Assembly: GCA_003024985.2 (NCBI GenBank)
Contig: PXIH01S0020544.1
Direction: 5' to 3' (one strand)
Source: Euperipatoides rowelli
Taxonomy: Eukaryota > Onychophora > Udeonychophora > Euonychophora > Peripatopsidae
DNA: 11,489 nucleotides
Made by a program: the position numbers and the translations under genes
The notes under the pieces: model-generated
Seen by the model: the letters and a program-made list of their open reading frames with translations, nothing else
The model's database searches: none
Told to the model about the DNA's origin: nothing
Shown: positions 1 through 8,159 of the stretch, piece after piece
How the letters are laid out: the number at the start of each line of letters is the position of its first letter
How positions within the stretch are numbered: position 1 is the stretch's first letter

Positions 1-430
1 TAGTAATTATTTTTGAAAATCAATAATAATAAAAAATTAAAAAATCCGTTACATTTAATCTTTAAGAATCCAGCAACTATTTGTCCTCATTATTGCATAA
101 ACAGATTCTAAAGATTGTAAATTCATAATAATATAGTAAATTTCTGATAGAAAATGATAATTCAACATGTCTGGACAAATTTATGTATGTTTATTAATCC
201 AGCAAATGCATTGTAAACTTATATCACTGTCAACTTAATTTCCATTATAATATTCTTCCTTGCACAATTTTCCAAATATTCCTTTTTATCTTTTTTTAAA
301 TAAATTTATTTATTAATTACAATTCAGAAGTATACATTCTTATTATAATGTGTGTACATTAATTCAAAAATTGTCATAATATGTGATGAAAGAATGCTAG
401 AAGCATTTTTTATACAAATCTGGAAAATGG
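1..430. other. AT-rich non-coding sequence, including probable SINE tail
   Basis: I see no coding signature on either strand here. The right part, about 270-435, probably belongs to the minus-strand SINE at 436-511. Read on the minus strand it follows the B box and ends near 285-315 in an A-rich stretch with TAAT/AAATAAAT motifs, which is typical of a retroposon 3' end. The left 270 bases show nothing recognisable beyond AT-rich sequence. Confidence 0.4.
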
Positions 431-435
431 TTTTT

Positions 436-511
436 CCCGGATTCGAACTGGCACCTGGATTGTCAGAAGTCTGGCATCGGCCAATGTGACCACTCGACCA
501 CTCAGCAGGGC
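436..511 (-). repeat. tRNA-Leu-like SINE head with Pol III A and B boxes
   Basis: Read on the minus strand, a Pol III A box TGGTCGAGTGG lies at 500-490 and a B box AGTTCGAATCC at 449-439, about 60 bases apart end to end. Between them, GCCAGACT (476-469) followed by TCTG matches the anticodon-stem region of tRNA-Leu. The sequence after the B box does not close an acceptor stem. It runs into an AT-rich body of roughly 120-150 bases ending in an A-rich stretch. That layout is a tRNA-derived SINE rather than a working tRNA gene. The short minus-strand ORF over it simply translates the SINE. The true 5' and 3' ends and any target-site duplication were not resolved. Confidence 0.75.
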
Positions 512-669
512 AATTTTCAAAATATTTTCTGATTTTTTTTCCCGTTGGGAATTTTCTAATTTTATTTACCAATTAATGGTCCACAGTGAAAAACATCTTA
601 TATTGCAAATATACATTCAAATATGCTTCATCGTCATACCATATTATCACCTACTTTCTATTCATGTTA

Positions 670-1117
670 ATAAGAAGTTTTTTTTTTACATATTAATTTC
701 CAATATGTTTTTAATTCATCCTTTTGCAAAGCAATTTTCTTTTTGAAAAATACATATTCCAATATTTTGTCATTCTGGTCTGTAAGGAATTCTCTTTACT
801 TCATTCAGCCAATTAATATTGTTTTCTGTAATTTTCAATTTTTTTAACAAATTAGTGTATATAATCAATTGCTGACTCCTGTCATGATTATATGAAATGT
901 TTATCTTATTTAGACTAAATACGAAAGTATCTCTTTTTTTTATATTAACTCTAGTTTAGGAGTATCAGAAAATTTGGATAGCACTTGTTGCCTCAGATTG
1001 TACAATTCATTAATATTATGGTATATGTATTATTAAATCCAGAACGAATGTCTCTCTGTGTTTTATCATCAAACGATTCAGTGACTCATTCCTATATCTA
1101 ATCAAATCAACCATTTA
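670..1117 (-). pseudogene. LINE ORF2 relic: probable endonuclease-RT linker
   Basis: This lies directly downstream, on the minus strand, of the endonuclease relic at 1118-1425. It reads through several frames: 23 codons at 1011-943, then 61 codons without a stop at 955-773, then 36 codons at 777-670. The translations are charged and rich in K, E, N and L, for example LLKKLKITENNINWLNEVKR and ALQKDELKTYWKLI. They resemble the poorly conserved helical stretch between endonuclease and RT in LINE ORF2 proteins. The 61-codon piece has no start codon, and the pieces are joined by frameshifts. There is no diagnostic motif, so the call rests on position after the SDH box and on coding-like composition. 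No RT motif follows before the SINE at 436-511, so the relic appears to be interrupted or eroded there. Confidence 0.4.
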
Positions 1118-1425
1118 TAAATTTACCAGCAAAAAAAGATGGTCTGACATTATTGTATTTTTCACTACTAAAGTATTATTAATAAAATGTGTTTTATTCA
1201 CAAAAATAAAATCAATGGTTGACACCCCAAATGAGTAAATTGACTATTAGTTCCTTCCACCAGCTACACCATTTACATTATTTTATCAGCAAATGGCTAT
1301 CAATAAATTTCTTAAAGTTGGGCCATTTCCAAGGATTCTTGCAGTTAAACTCCCAGTGAATATTCACTTACATCTAGATTCCTTTAACATTTCCATAATC
1401 CTTTGAAATATTTCATTGTTAGTTT
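1118..1425 (-). pseudogene. LINE endonuclease relic, C-terminal half, distinct from the main LINE
   Basis: This decayed APE-type endonuclease lies on the minus strand. In order: NNEIFQRIMEML (from 1417) fits the helix before the central motif. VNIHWEFNCKNPWKWP (from 1367) matches the G-D-F-N catalytic motif in decayed form, with W-E-F-N at 1355-1344. A frameshift separates this from a 42-codon open stretch (1243-1118) carrying STIDFIFV (S-T-I-D at 1222-1211) and MSDHLFLL (S-D-H at 1147-1139). These match the S-x-ID-x-I and SDH boxes that end such endonucleases. The ID box (STIDFI) differs from that of the main LINE at 5220-5888 (SQNRLDRI), so this seems to be another family or a distant subfamily. 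Short pieces above 1425, such as TALKDMLVLG, may be the preceding part but are too weak to claim. Confidence 0.6.
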
Positions 1426-1529
1426 AGTGCTGTTTATTAGCACTCTCTCATTAAAAAACTAGCCCTAAAACTAGCATATCTTTTAAAGCTGTAAGAACAC
1501 ACCAAGAGGAATGTGTGAAATTTATGTGC

Positions 1530-1740
1530 AACAATCAAAATATAATTAAAGATATGGTTATAATGTTGGAAGAATATACGACATTAGGAGAAACATAATT
1601 TAAACAGGTTAGAATTAGGTAAGCAAAATACATATTTATTTTATACATGTGTTATATTTTTTATTAATGTATAATCTTTAATGTGTTTTTTATTTAAAAA
1701 TTTAAGATATCTTAAAAGCTAAACATGATTTATAAAACTC
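1530..1740. other. AT-rich intergenic sequence, nothing recognised
   Basis: I saw no open reading frame of note, no RNA gene and no clear repeat. It separates the endonuclease relic on the left from the G-depleted tract on the right. Confidence 0.4.
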
Positions 1741-1980
1741 ATGTTCCTATTTTTCTCTCCCCACCAAAATCATATTCCTATTGTATCACACTATCACAAT
1801 CTTCACAAAATCACATTCTATTTCTATCTCTCCCCCACAATCCTCACCTATAGAAAATTACCATTCATGACACACCACCACTATATTTGCAACCACTACC
1901 ATCACATCCTTTACCACCATAACCACAGTCATCATCCCATACTTTCCACTCCCAATCCCCAACCCTTTTGAAATCTTTAA
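1741..1980. repeat. G-depleted, C/A/T-rich low-complexity tract
   Basis: By hand count, the plus strand has about 85 C but only 7 G in these 240 bases, an extreme strand asymmetry. CCACC, CATCAC and ACCACCAT-like words recur in an irregular pattern with no fixed period. The open frames across it (plus strand rich in H, P and Y; minus strand rich in G, D and W) come from the composition and are not genes. Confidence 0.7.
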
Positions 1981-2397
1981 AATCTTTAGATACATTTCTA
2001 CATAAACTAGAAACAGATACACAACCACAAGCATATATAAAAATAATATTAATTTCCAATGTCTTAAATTCTAAAACAAAACATAGTAAAAGAAAATAGG
2101 GCCTAAGTGTAACCTGAGTGATTGCAAAAAGCCTAAATGCAATGCTGGATCTTTTTCTTTCTTTCTGTTTTACTATGAGCATATTATCAATAAGATCATC
2201 CCCAGTTCTACAAAGAGTAGGCCTATAGTTGAATTACCAAACTAATTATATGAAAAATAATTTTAAAACCCTTGTTAAAAACCTGATGAAAATTAAAACA
2301 TATAGATAAATAAATTAAAATTTACAGAATATTTATGTATATATTATATAAATAGCTTATGTGCAATTTTACCATTTATAAATAGATTTTACATCAT
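1981..2397. other. AT-rich sequence flanking the LINE 3' side
   Basis: There is no coding signature. A TAGGCCTATAG palindromic word occurs near 2218. No long T run, which would mark the poly(A) tail of a minus-strand LINE, is present between about 2250 and 2400. The 3' terminus of the LINE is therefore either eroded or lies inside this stretch. Confidence 0.4.
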
Positions 2398-2604
2398 TTA
2401 GTCACATGATGTAAAGAACATGCTGCATATAACTTGACACATGATTATATTGAGTGCAAGAAAGTCACATCCCCTCCTTCCTTTCATCCAGTTCTTAAAT
2501 AAATCTCCAACTTGGATGTCTTGCAATGGAATTCCAACACTTTGTGTTCCAGCAATATTATAGTTTAAGGGCCTAGCCCAAACTTCAGTTCCAATATTTA
2601 TCAC
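2398..2604 (-). pseudogene. Possible displaced ORF2 segment at the LINE 3' end
   Basis: This is a 68-codon open stretch starting with ATG. It contains VWARPLNYN, then GIPLQDIQVGDLF. This recalls the 'W-x-x-P-L-x-x-N ... G-I-x-x-x-D-L' segment that, in many L1/Tx1-like ORF2 proteins, lies between the GGxG box and the zf-RVT motif. Here it sits after the zf-RVT motif. The place where it would be expected, about 3290-3420, is short. It could be a rearranged piece of this element, the end of a second copy, or a chance open frame in the 3' untranslated region. The resemblance is by eye and weak. Confidence 0.3.
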
Positions 2605-2689
2605 TACATTCTCTCAAGAAGACTCATATCCTGCCAAGGCACAAGTCCAGCAGACTTAATTTTATGCCTCATTACCGATACTGGTCCAA

Positions 2690-3304
2690 GTTACTATATT
2701 CCCATCTTTTTTTAATCTCCACTTCTGACAGCCTCCCTAGATCAATTCCAACAAATTTTTGCATTAAGGCGAAGTGCCCTGCAATCTATTTCTGGACTTA
2801 TCCACAAATATTTTGTTACATCTGTATTTCCAGATTGTATAAAAATTCAATATGACTTTCAATCTTCTTTCCTACCTAAAGTCAATTATTTTTAGATTGC
2901 TCAGTTGTGTACCTGTGCCAGTATTTGTCATCAGATCATTCTTCCGACTCTTCAAAAAACCTTTTATACCTATACAGTGATTGAACAAGTGGTCCTGATC
3001 TTCTATCTGTTCATTGCATAAGACACAGGTGATGTTTTGCTCCCTCATTAGACCTCTCTTGCTTAACATTTGTTGCGTGTGAAATAAACCATTCTGCACT
3101 TTTAGCCAAAAGTTATATAGATTGCCATAGGCCGTAAGACAAAACGCATACCTCAAATTGCTCTCTATGTTACATAATCCAAGTCTCACATCTTCTTCAT
3201 GCAAGCTGAGATGTATCGACCTGTATGTGTACCTATTTTTGACAGCCTTGCCTTTAAGACCAGATAGGCCTCCTGTCAGTAGATAATAATTCTGTCCTAG
3301 GATC
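2690..3304 (-). pseudogene. LINE ORF2 C-terminus with zf-RVT zinc motif
   Basis: An open frame runs from about 3300 to 2872, and ATG is not its true start because coding sequence continues upstream. It includes GLKGKAVKNRYTYRSIHLSL, matching the conserved segment before zf-RVT. The zinc motif follows: C-x2-C-x8-H-x4-C, with C at 3027, CVLC and EDQDHLFNHC, ending at 2974. After a stop at the end of the IDFR stretch (2872), the same frame continues with ERRLKVILNF, then TIWKYRCNKIF, the usual 'I-W-x-x-R-N' tail of these proteins, to about 2775. Frames then break up. The zinc motif is thought to help ORF2 bind nucleic acid during target-primed reverse transcription. This copy is inactive. Confidence 0.75.
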
Positions 3305-3700
3305 CTTGATTGTACTGCAGAAATTTCTCCAATGGAGCTATGTCATCAAAACTCTTAACTAAAAAATTATATGTGGTAGTCAGGCCCAACAACACTAAAT
3401 CTATGGTTCCCATTCCTCCCTTATTAATGGGCGATACTGTTCTCTCATATGATACAATCTTAAATTTTCTGTACATCCATTTTTGTACTAGTCTATCCCA
3501 ATCCTTCTGGTCCTTTTGCAAAAACTTAATAAAAGGCAAGAAGTATACCAATCTTAAAATCAACAGCTTGTTGACCACCTCCTTCCTATCATGCCAATTC
3601 ATCCATTGATCCTGCCATGCCTGTAACTTTTGTTCTATGGGTTCAAAATATGTCTAAATAGGTTCTTTCTATCTTCTCTGGTCAACTTCTGAAAATCCAC
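3297..3700 (-). pseudogene. LINE ORF2 thumb/connection region
   Basis: This continues the RT. It begins with WEILGVDFQKL near 3700, the 'Y-L-G' type segment after the palm. HILNP then hits a stop, and the neighbouring frame carries on as IEQKLQAWQDQWMNWHDRKE. An open stretch from 3602 follows, with VNKLLILRLVYFLPF and then SPINKGGMGTIDLVLLG, in which G-G-M-G at 3419-3408 is the GGxG box. From GGMG to the first zf-RVT cysteine is only about 130 codons. I recall more from related elements, so part of the protein may be missing here. The plus-strand ORF over the same bases is a shadow. Confidence 0.7.
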
Positions 3701-4653
3701 TCCAAGAATTTCCCAATCTTTCCTTTTAGATCTACATCATACTTATACTGTCCATTGATTATATCATATAAATAAGATTTTGCAAGATTTACTTTAGTTC
3801 CAGTAGTTTCTTCAAACATTTTTAGCTCCTTTTTTACCTTTCTAATTTCCTCTTCTGAGCCCACCATTAAGTATATAATTATGGTCAATATAGTTTATTA
3901 CCCTAATATGCTCTGCAATACCCCTTATAATCAATCCTTTGATTGCCGAGTTCAATAGTTCAATCAACTCCTTTAGATACACCCCATATAACAAGGAGTC
4001 AAGAGGAGATCCTTGCAATACACTCTTTTTCATGTCAAACATATCTGTTGAATAAGAATTCTTCTTTACAGCTACCTTTTTTAAGCACACAACGTTAATT
4101 ACTGTCCTTACTGTTGTATTCAGGCCACAATATTTGACTAGCATTGCACACAAGTAGTCTAAGTTTAAAGTGGAGAAAGCTTTATAAATATCAAGCTTTA
4201 TTAGAAAAGCCACTTCGTTCCCTGTCTGTTTCATTAATGCCAAACTAATATAATATAGAAACAAAGATCTCTGTATAGAATGGCCCTTCACTCCTAGCAT
4301 ACCTGAAGGAAGCATTTCAGCCACCAACTTTGTTAGCCTATTCAGCACATTCTAGAAATTATCTTTACCTCATTGTTAATTAGGGCTATAGGCCTCAGAT
4401 CCTCAATATCATGAATCCCTTTTTGCACTTTTACTATTGGAACAATAAAAGCCTGATTGATTCCAAGGAAAGCTTCCCTATGTTTTACATCACACTGCTG
4501 TACCTCATTTACAAAATCCAATAACAATGACTTTTGTGGGCTATGTATTGATCTGTATAAATCCCCAGGACATGCATCAGGCCCAGGGAACGCTGCTTTA
4601 GGGCACATCTTTATCGATTGATTTAATTTGTCCATGGAAAAAACATCCTGCAA
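3682..4653 (-). pseudogene. LINE ORF2 reverse transcriptase domain
   Basis: This RT of the L1/Tx1 type would copy LINE RNA into DNA at the nicked target site. Three open pieces in different frames cover it. Piece one (4653-4342) has AAFPGPDACPGDLY (block 0/1), AFIVPIVKVQKG and DLRPIALIN, ending in KIISRM. A two-base insertion (repeated TG) shifts into piece two (4348-3842), which starts MLNRLTKLV. Piece two has FLIKLDIYKAF with the first catalytic aspartate (D53 of the piece), then VLQGSPLDSLLYG (112-121), then YIDH (3892-3881) where YADD is expected. A one-base shift leads into piece three (3888-3682), with IYLMVGSEEEI and TGTKVNLAKS, the box after YADD. The second catalytic aspartate of YADD is lost from this frame, so the enzyme cannot work. 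Confidence 0.85.
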
Positions 4654-4659
4654 AGTCTG

Positions 4660-5219
4660 GACATCCTCTACTCATGGCATCAAAAAATTCTTTGACTTCC
4701 AAAAACGAAACTCTTTACACCTATCTTTCGTGAAGCAATCCTTCTCACCACCCAGACAAGCACTTGGTGTCGATAAGTCCCTGAGATAATTTGCATACAT
4801 GTGGGCCATTTCTCTATCCCCATTAATCACATTTTTTTCTTTTATAGCATAAATCATGTTTTTGTTTTTTCTAGCTTTTAGCTTCCTAATAATCATCAAA
4901 AAGTTTCTCGCCCTCAGCACTATCTCCGTCCTCTTTAGCTTTCTCCTCTGTATCATCTCTATCTCTTTGATCTGTTCATTTAATTGTAGGCTCAAGTCTC
5001 TTTTTCTTTTCATATTGGGAGAACTATTTAAAATACTTTCAAGTGCACTAGCCTTTTCCAGTATACATTCATTCAAAGTTATTTCCTTACTCTTAATGTG
5101 ATTCATCTAACAAATGGATTAAGACCGAAAGACTTGATCCTACGAGCCAAAACATCTACCTCATTTTCCATCAACGCCCTCCACTCATCCTCTTCCATGA
5201 CTGGAACTAACTTCTTAAA
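4660..5219 (-). pseudogene. LINE ORF2 linker between endonuclease and RT
   Basis: This is the helical linker of ORF2. It opens with KKLVPVMEEDEWRALMENE and runs to a stop at the FVR position (5109-5107). It continues as a 144-codon stretch (5106-4672) rich in K, E, L and R: ECILEKASALESIL, QLNEQIKEIEMIQRRKLKR, ARNFLMIIRKLKARK. It ends with GEKDCFTKDRCKEF before the RT starts near 4650. The high charge and heptad-like leucine spacing suggest helix, but there is no catalytic motif. The plus-strand ORF at 4856-5101 is a hydrophobic shadow of it. Confidence 0.7.
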
Positions 5220-5888
5220 TCAATTTACAGGTACATCATGACTCTTTTGCAAAGAACACATGACAATAAAATGGTCTGAATTGGGCACATATTTCAACAG
5301 ATAGCTTATGTTCTGTAATCCTTTAACGTTCACCGCTATTCTATCAAGTCTATTTTGACTATACTCATCCATTCTTGTCACTAGATGCTGTTTGTTGACC
5401 TCCACTGCCAAGTATTTTAATCTATTTTCTGACAAAAACATCTTGAATTTTCTCTCCCGTCTCTTAGATGCCAAATTCCAATCCCCTCCTACTATTACAT
5501 TGCCATGAATGTTATATAATTTCATCTGCAGCTTTTAAAAAAAATAGATTCTCTGCCTATCTGTATTTGGAATGAATATTAAAAATGTCTAAACCAGACT
5601 CAAGTTTAATTCTTACCTTACAAAACATGCAATTTAACTTGCTCACTAGAAAATAGTTTCTTTTTGACTCCTATCATGAGCACTTGGCTAGAATAAACAT
5701 CTCTAGATTCATAAATATGATACAATAGCTGTAGCCTATACCATACAAATGACTTTGATTTACTCAACTTGCTTTCCTGAACTAGTAAAATATCTGGGTT
5801 TTGCTTAACTATGTATTTTGCCTTCATAATTGGAATATTCATTCACTCCTCTTAAATTGGCTGTAGCTATAGAGAGACAACTATACAT
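5220..5888 (-). pseudogene. LINE ORF2 start and APE-type endonuclease domain
   Basis: In an active element this domain nicks target DNA to prime reverse transcription. I place the ORF2 start at ATG 5888. The first codons read MYSCLSIATANLRGVN, with the catalytic-type asparagine of N-x-R-G at about 5858-5856. A frameshift leads to NPDILLVQESKL, with the conserved glutamate at 5776-5774, then SRDVYSSQVLMIGVKKKL. After a second shift, LIFIPNTDRQRIYFF joins KLQMKLYNIHGNVIVGGDWN (D 5483-5481, N 5477-5475). SQNRLDRI then follows, and finally NSDHF (D 5276-5274, H 5273-5271). All the usual catalytic boxes are readable, so the domain was lost by frameshifts rather than by deletion. Confidence 0.85.
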
Positions 5889-5890
5889 TT

Positions 5891-7248
5891 TTATTCAATT
5901 TGTAGTGGAGAAAACAAATTGCTAGTGGCTACTATCTCTTTCAAGTCTGGTTTCCCTTTTTTCTAAGTTTGCCACTGTCCTCCATTAGCAATGCATCAAC
6001 AACACTTTCTAGGGAATTAGTTTTCCTCAATACAGCAGTTTAATCTTGTGTTTTATTGAGAGAGTCTGATAATCCATGTCTTCACATCCTGCTTTTCCCT
6101 CCTGATCTTTGACAAGTACATGAATGTGACTAGACTGACGTTGCTGTAGCGTGACTCCAAAGGGTGCTAAGCTCTTCCTGCACCTTTAGAGGATCCTGTA
6201 GCCCCAATAGTGCTTGCGATGCTGTTCTCACTGCTACCTTAATTTGGTTATTGCTTTTGCTTTTATAATTTTGAACTAAGCTTTGTTCTGTGACCGACTG
6301 GTTGTTTTGTAGACTTATTAGTGAATTATCATTTAAATGAATATCTTCTGTCACGTCAAATTAATGATGAGGCCTTAGCTCCTTCCATGATCTGTTGGCT
6401 CCATAGGCGTTTAGCATTCAGAAAAACATGTTCAAATTTGGCGTCATATTCTTTTTTCCTAGCAGCTCTTGCATAATTGATTCCTTCATTGAAATCTTAA
6501 CACAAGTGTGAATTGTCATCCATCTTTTTACAGTCCTTGCTATACTTGAATTCACACTCCCACCTAATGTGTCCTAGCCTGTTACAGTTCAGTCACATAG
6601 GCTTACTACCTTTAACCATTATTAAACCTCTATATCCATCAATATCAATATGTCTATCTATGGTTCCCTCTAGCTCATAAGTATTCGTATTCGCATAAAC
6701 GCTATCACACAACAACATTCTACTTTTTTTTAAATTACTCACACTGAAATATTTAAAAACAAAATCTCTTACCTTCTTCTGGTCTACCTCACTCGGAATC
6801 CAGTGCACTCTGGCTTTATGAATTTGATATTGTATCCCCCATTTTAGGAACACTACAAAGGCATTTCTCACTTTAGACATCATTCTAAACACTGTCTCAG
6901 AATGTTCTTTTGTAACAAATTCTATGCCTGAATATCTGGGGTTTTTTCAGGTTGGTAAATCTAGGTAATTAAATTCAAATCCATTATATTTTGCAGCTCT
7001 TCGAATATTTCAGTCTGGCTAAAAATCTGGATTAAATGTGGTTAACAGTACCCTTTTATCAGACATTACCTTCTTCATCTTTTTAGCCCAGAATCTTATT
7101 GAGTTAACCCCCTTCTCTAATCGGTTTTTTAATGCTTCACTTCCAAAGTCCATTTCAACTGCTTCATTTAATAATTTATTAATAAACTGTTCAAAAGTAA
7201 AACCATTTTTATCTAAGAACCTTGCAACAAGGCTGCATCAGTCGCCAT
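5891..7248 (-). pseudogene. LINE ORF1: RRM-like region plus CCHC zinc knuckle
   Basis: ORF1 proteins of this kind bind the element's RNA. The proposed start is ATG 7248 in the context CAAGATGG, reading MATDAALLQG. A one-base shift follows, then one frame holds over most of the rest: ARFLDKNGFTFEQFINKLL, FWAKKMKKVMSDKRVLLTTF and, after three in-frame stops, FVTKEHSETVFRMMSKVRNA. ARVHWIPSEVDQKKVRDF is the RRM-like part. GSKPM is followed by a TGA exactly where the first knuckle cysteine belongs; the rest, LNCNRLGHIRWEC, is intact (6595-6554). The tail includes RAARKKEYDAKFEHVF and, in another frame, an S/Q/N-rich stretch at 6354-6130. The main frame ends at TAA 5893-5891. Confidence 0.75.
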
Positions 7249-7254
7249 CTTGCC
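7246..7254 (-). promoter_or_regulatory. Kozak-like start context of LINE ORF1
   Basis: On the minus strand the bases read GGGCAAGATGGCGAC, with A at -3 and G at +4 around the ATG at 7248-7246. This is a strong initiation context. It decides the ORF1 start, even though the reading frame shifts about seven codons later. The sequence upstream, from about 7255 rightward, would be the LINE 5' untranslated region, but no promoter element or 5' end was recognised. Confidence 0.5.
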
Positions 7255-7260
7255 CGAGAC

Positions 7261-8150
7261 AGTAATGATAATTTAATTAATCTTCACAAGGAATAATCTT
7301 TGATTAAGGAATCCTTAGGCGATGTTAATATTATCAACTATTGTAAATATTATATTGAATATCCTTGAACTTCAAAGTGACATTTGAAATATATTAAGAA
7401 AGGCTGGAACTCTATTTAATGAATGAGAACAGAGCTCACCTATATATTCACCAAGCAATATACTTTGACATTAATATTTATTTTGTTCTCCTCTGTTTTG
7501 ACTAAACAGCTTTAAATCTAAAATTCTTATTATTTTATCTGNTTTAAACTTTTTTTTAAAAAACAAATATATCAGAATGAAACCCAAACTTCAAATATCT
7601 TATCAAAAAAGTTGCATGATCCCGGAAGTGTCCCCAAAATAATAGTCTAAGTAAGGTTATAAAACACATAATGGAAAAATCTGATCAACTCCGTAAATTG
7701 ATATTTTAGACTCCAGATGGTAATCTGAATTGAATTATGATATACTCAATACTCTGTGAGGTCATGTTCCAAAGATAGCCTTGGTACCTCTGACATTATT
7801 ACCTAAAATCACCATTAACACCTATGATATCATCGCTTGTAACTTCATCAATGTTTGTTGTTTTGATTGAGGAATGGTCAGAATGGATTAAGAAGGACAA
7901 GATGAAGCAAAAAACATACTTTGTTTTTGTTTGTCAAATTCTGTGCTTTCAGGAATGTCCAGAAATGTTCAGTAAAATTCAGGAATTTCTGTTAGTAACT
8001 TGGTCATTTTCATGAGTATTCGGTAATTTCTATGATACAAATTTTTAATCCCATAATGCACCTTATTGTGATGCATTATGGTCTAAAAGTAATTTGATTG
8101 ATCAATGATGATGTTCTAAAAAACTATTGATGATGCCAGATCATAACATA
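7261..8150. other. AT-rich sequence between LINE 5' side and plus-strand relic
   Basis: The left part may hold the 5' untranslated region of the LINE, whose end is not visible. An undetermined base (N) is at 7542. A T8A6 tract is at 7550-7563. The plus-strand open frame at 7824-8015 contains EEWSEWIKKDKMKQKTYF. This might be eroded LINE sequence leading into the zf-RVT relic further right, but it has no diagnostic motif. Otherwise nothing was recognised. Confidence 0.35.
8051..8081. repeat. 10-bp perfect inverted repeat, 11-base loop
   Basis: CCATAATGCA at 8051-8060 is the exact reverse complement of TGCATTATGG at 8072-8081. The loop is CCTTATTGTGA. The repeat does not extend further. It could form a small hairpin, but AT-rich DNA of this length will contain some such pairs by chance. 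Confidence 0.6.
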
Positions 8151-8159
8151 CTCCAAATA

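Larger units (their letters stand above)
2398..7260 (-). mobile_element. Degenerate two-ORF non-LTR retrotransposon, L1/Tx1-like
   Basis: This long minus-strand element is nearly complete in domain content. Going 5' to 3' it has a CAAGATGG start context (7248), ORF1 with an RRM-like region and a CCHC knuckle, ORF2 with an APE endonuclease, a linker, RT, a connection region and a zf-RVT zinc motif. The RT aligns in order with the L1/Tx1 type: PGPD, RPI, LDxxKAF, QGxPL, a decayed YADD box and a GxKxNxxKS box. The endonuclease is APE type, not REL type. Many small frameshifts and stops show it is a dead copy. Its base composition is visibly less AT-rich than both flanks, which supports the approximate limits given. 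No poly(A) tail or target-site duplication was found, so both ends are estimates. Confidence 0.85.

Noticed and set aside
436-511. A functional tRNA-Leu gene
   Set aside because: The promoter boxes are good, but no acceptor stem closes around them and the sequence continues into a retroposon-like body.
486-746. 86-codon plus-strand ORF
   Set aside because: It overlaps the SINE head and T-rich runs, is rich in F and I as expected from AT-rich DNA, and lies antisense to the LINE linker relic.
1741-1971. 76-codon plus-strand ORF rich in His, Pro and Tyr
   Set aside because: Its composition follows directly from the C-rich low-complexity tract and there is no domain.
1865-2182. 105-codon minus-strand ORF with a Gly/Asp/Trp-rich end
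   Set aside because: The unusual end is only the translation of the G-depleted tract read backwards; the rest shows no family feature.
2283-2289. CTGATGA, the core word of a hammerhead ribozyme
   Set aside because: The required GAAA core and flanking stems are absent on both sides.
3310-3609. 99-codon plus-strand ORF
   Set aside because: Antisense shadow of the ORF2 connection region, which has recognisable motifs on the minus strand.
4856-5101. Hydrophobic plus-strand ORF that looks like a membrane protein
   Set aside because: It is the antisense shadow of the Lys/Glu-rich LINE linker, whose reverse reads as Phe, Leu and Ile.
7542-7542. Undetermined base N
   Set aside because: A sequencing or assembly ambiguity in non-coding DNA; it affects no call here.
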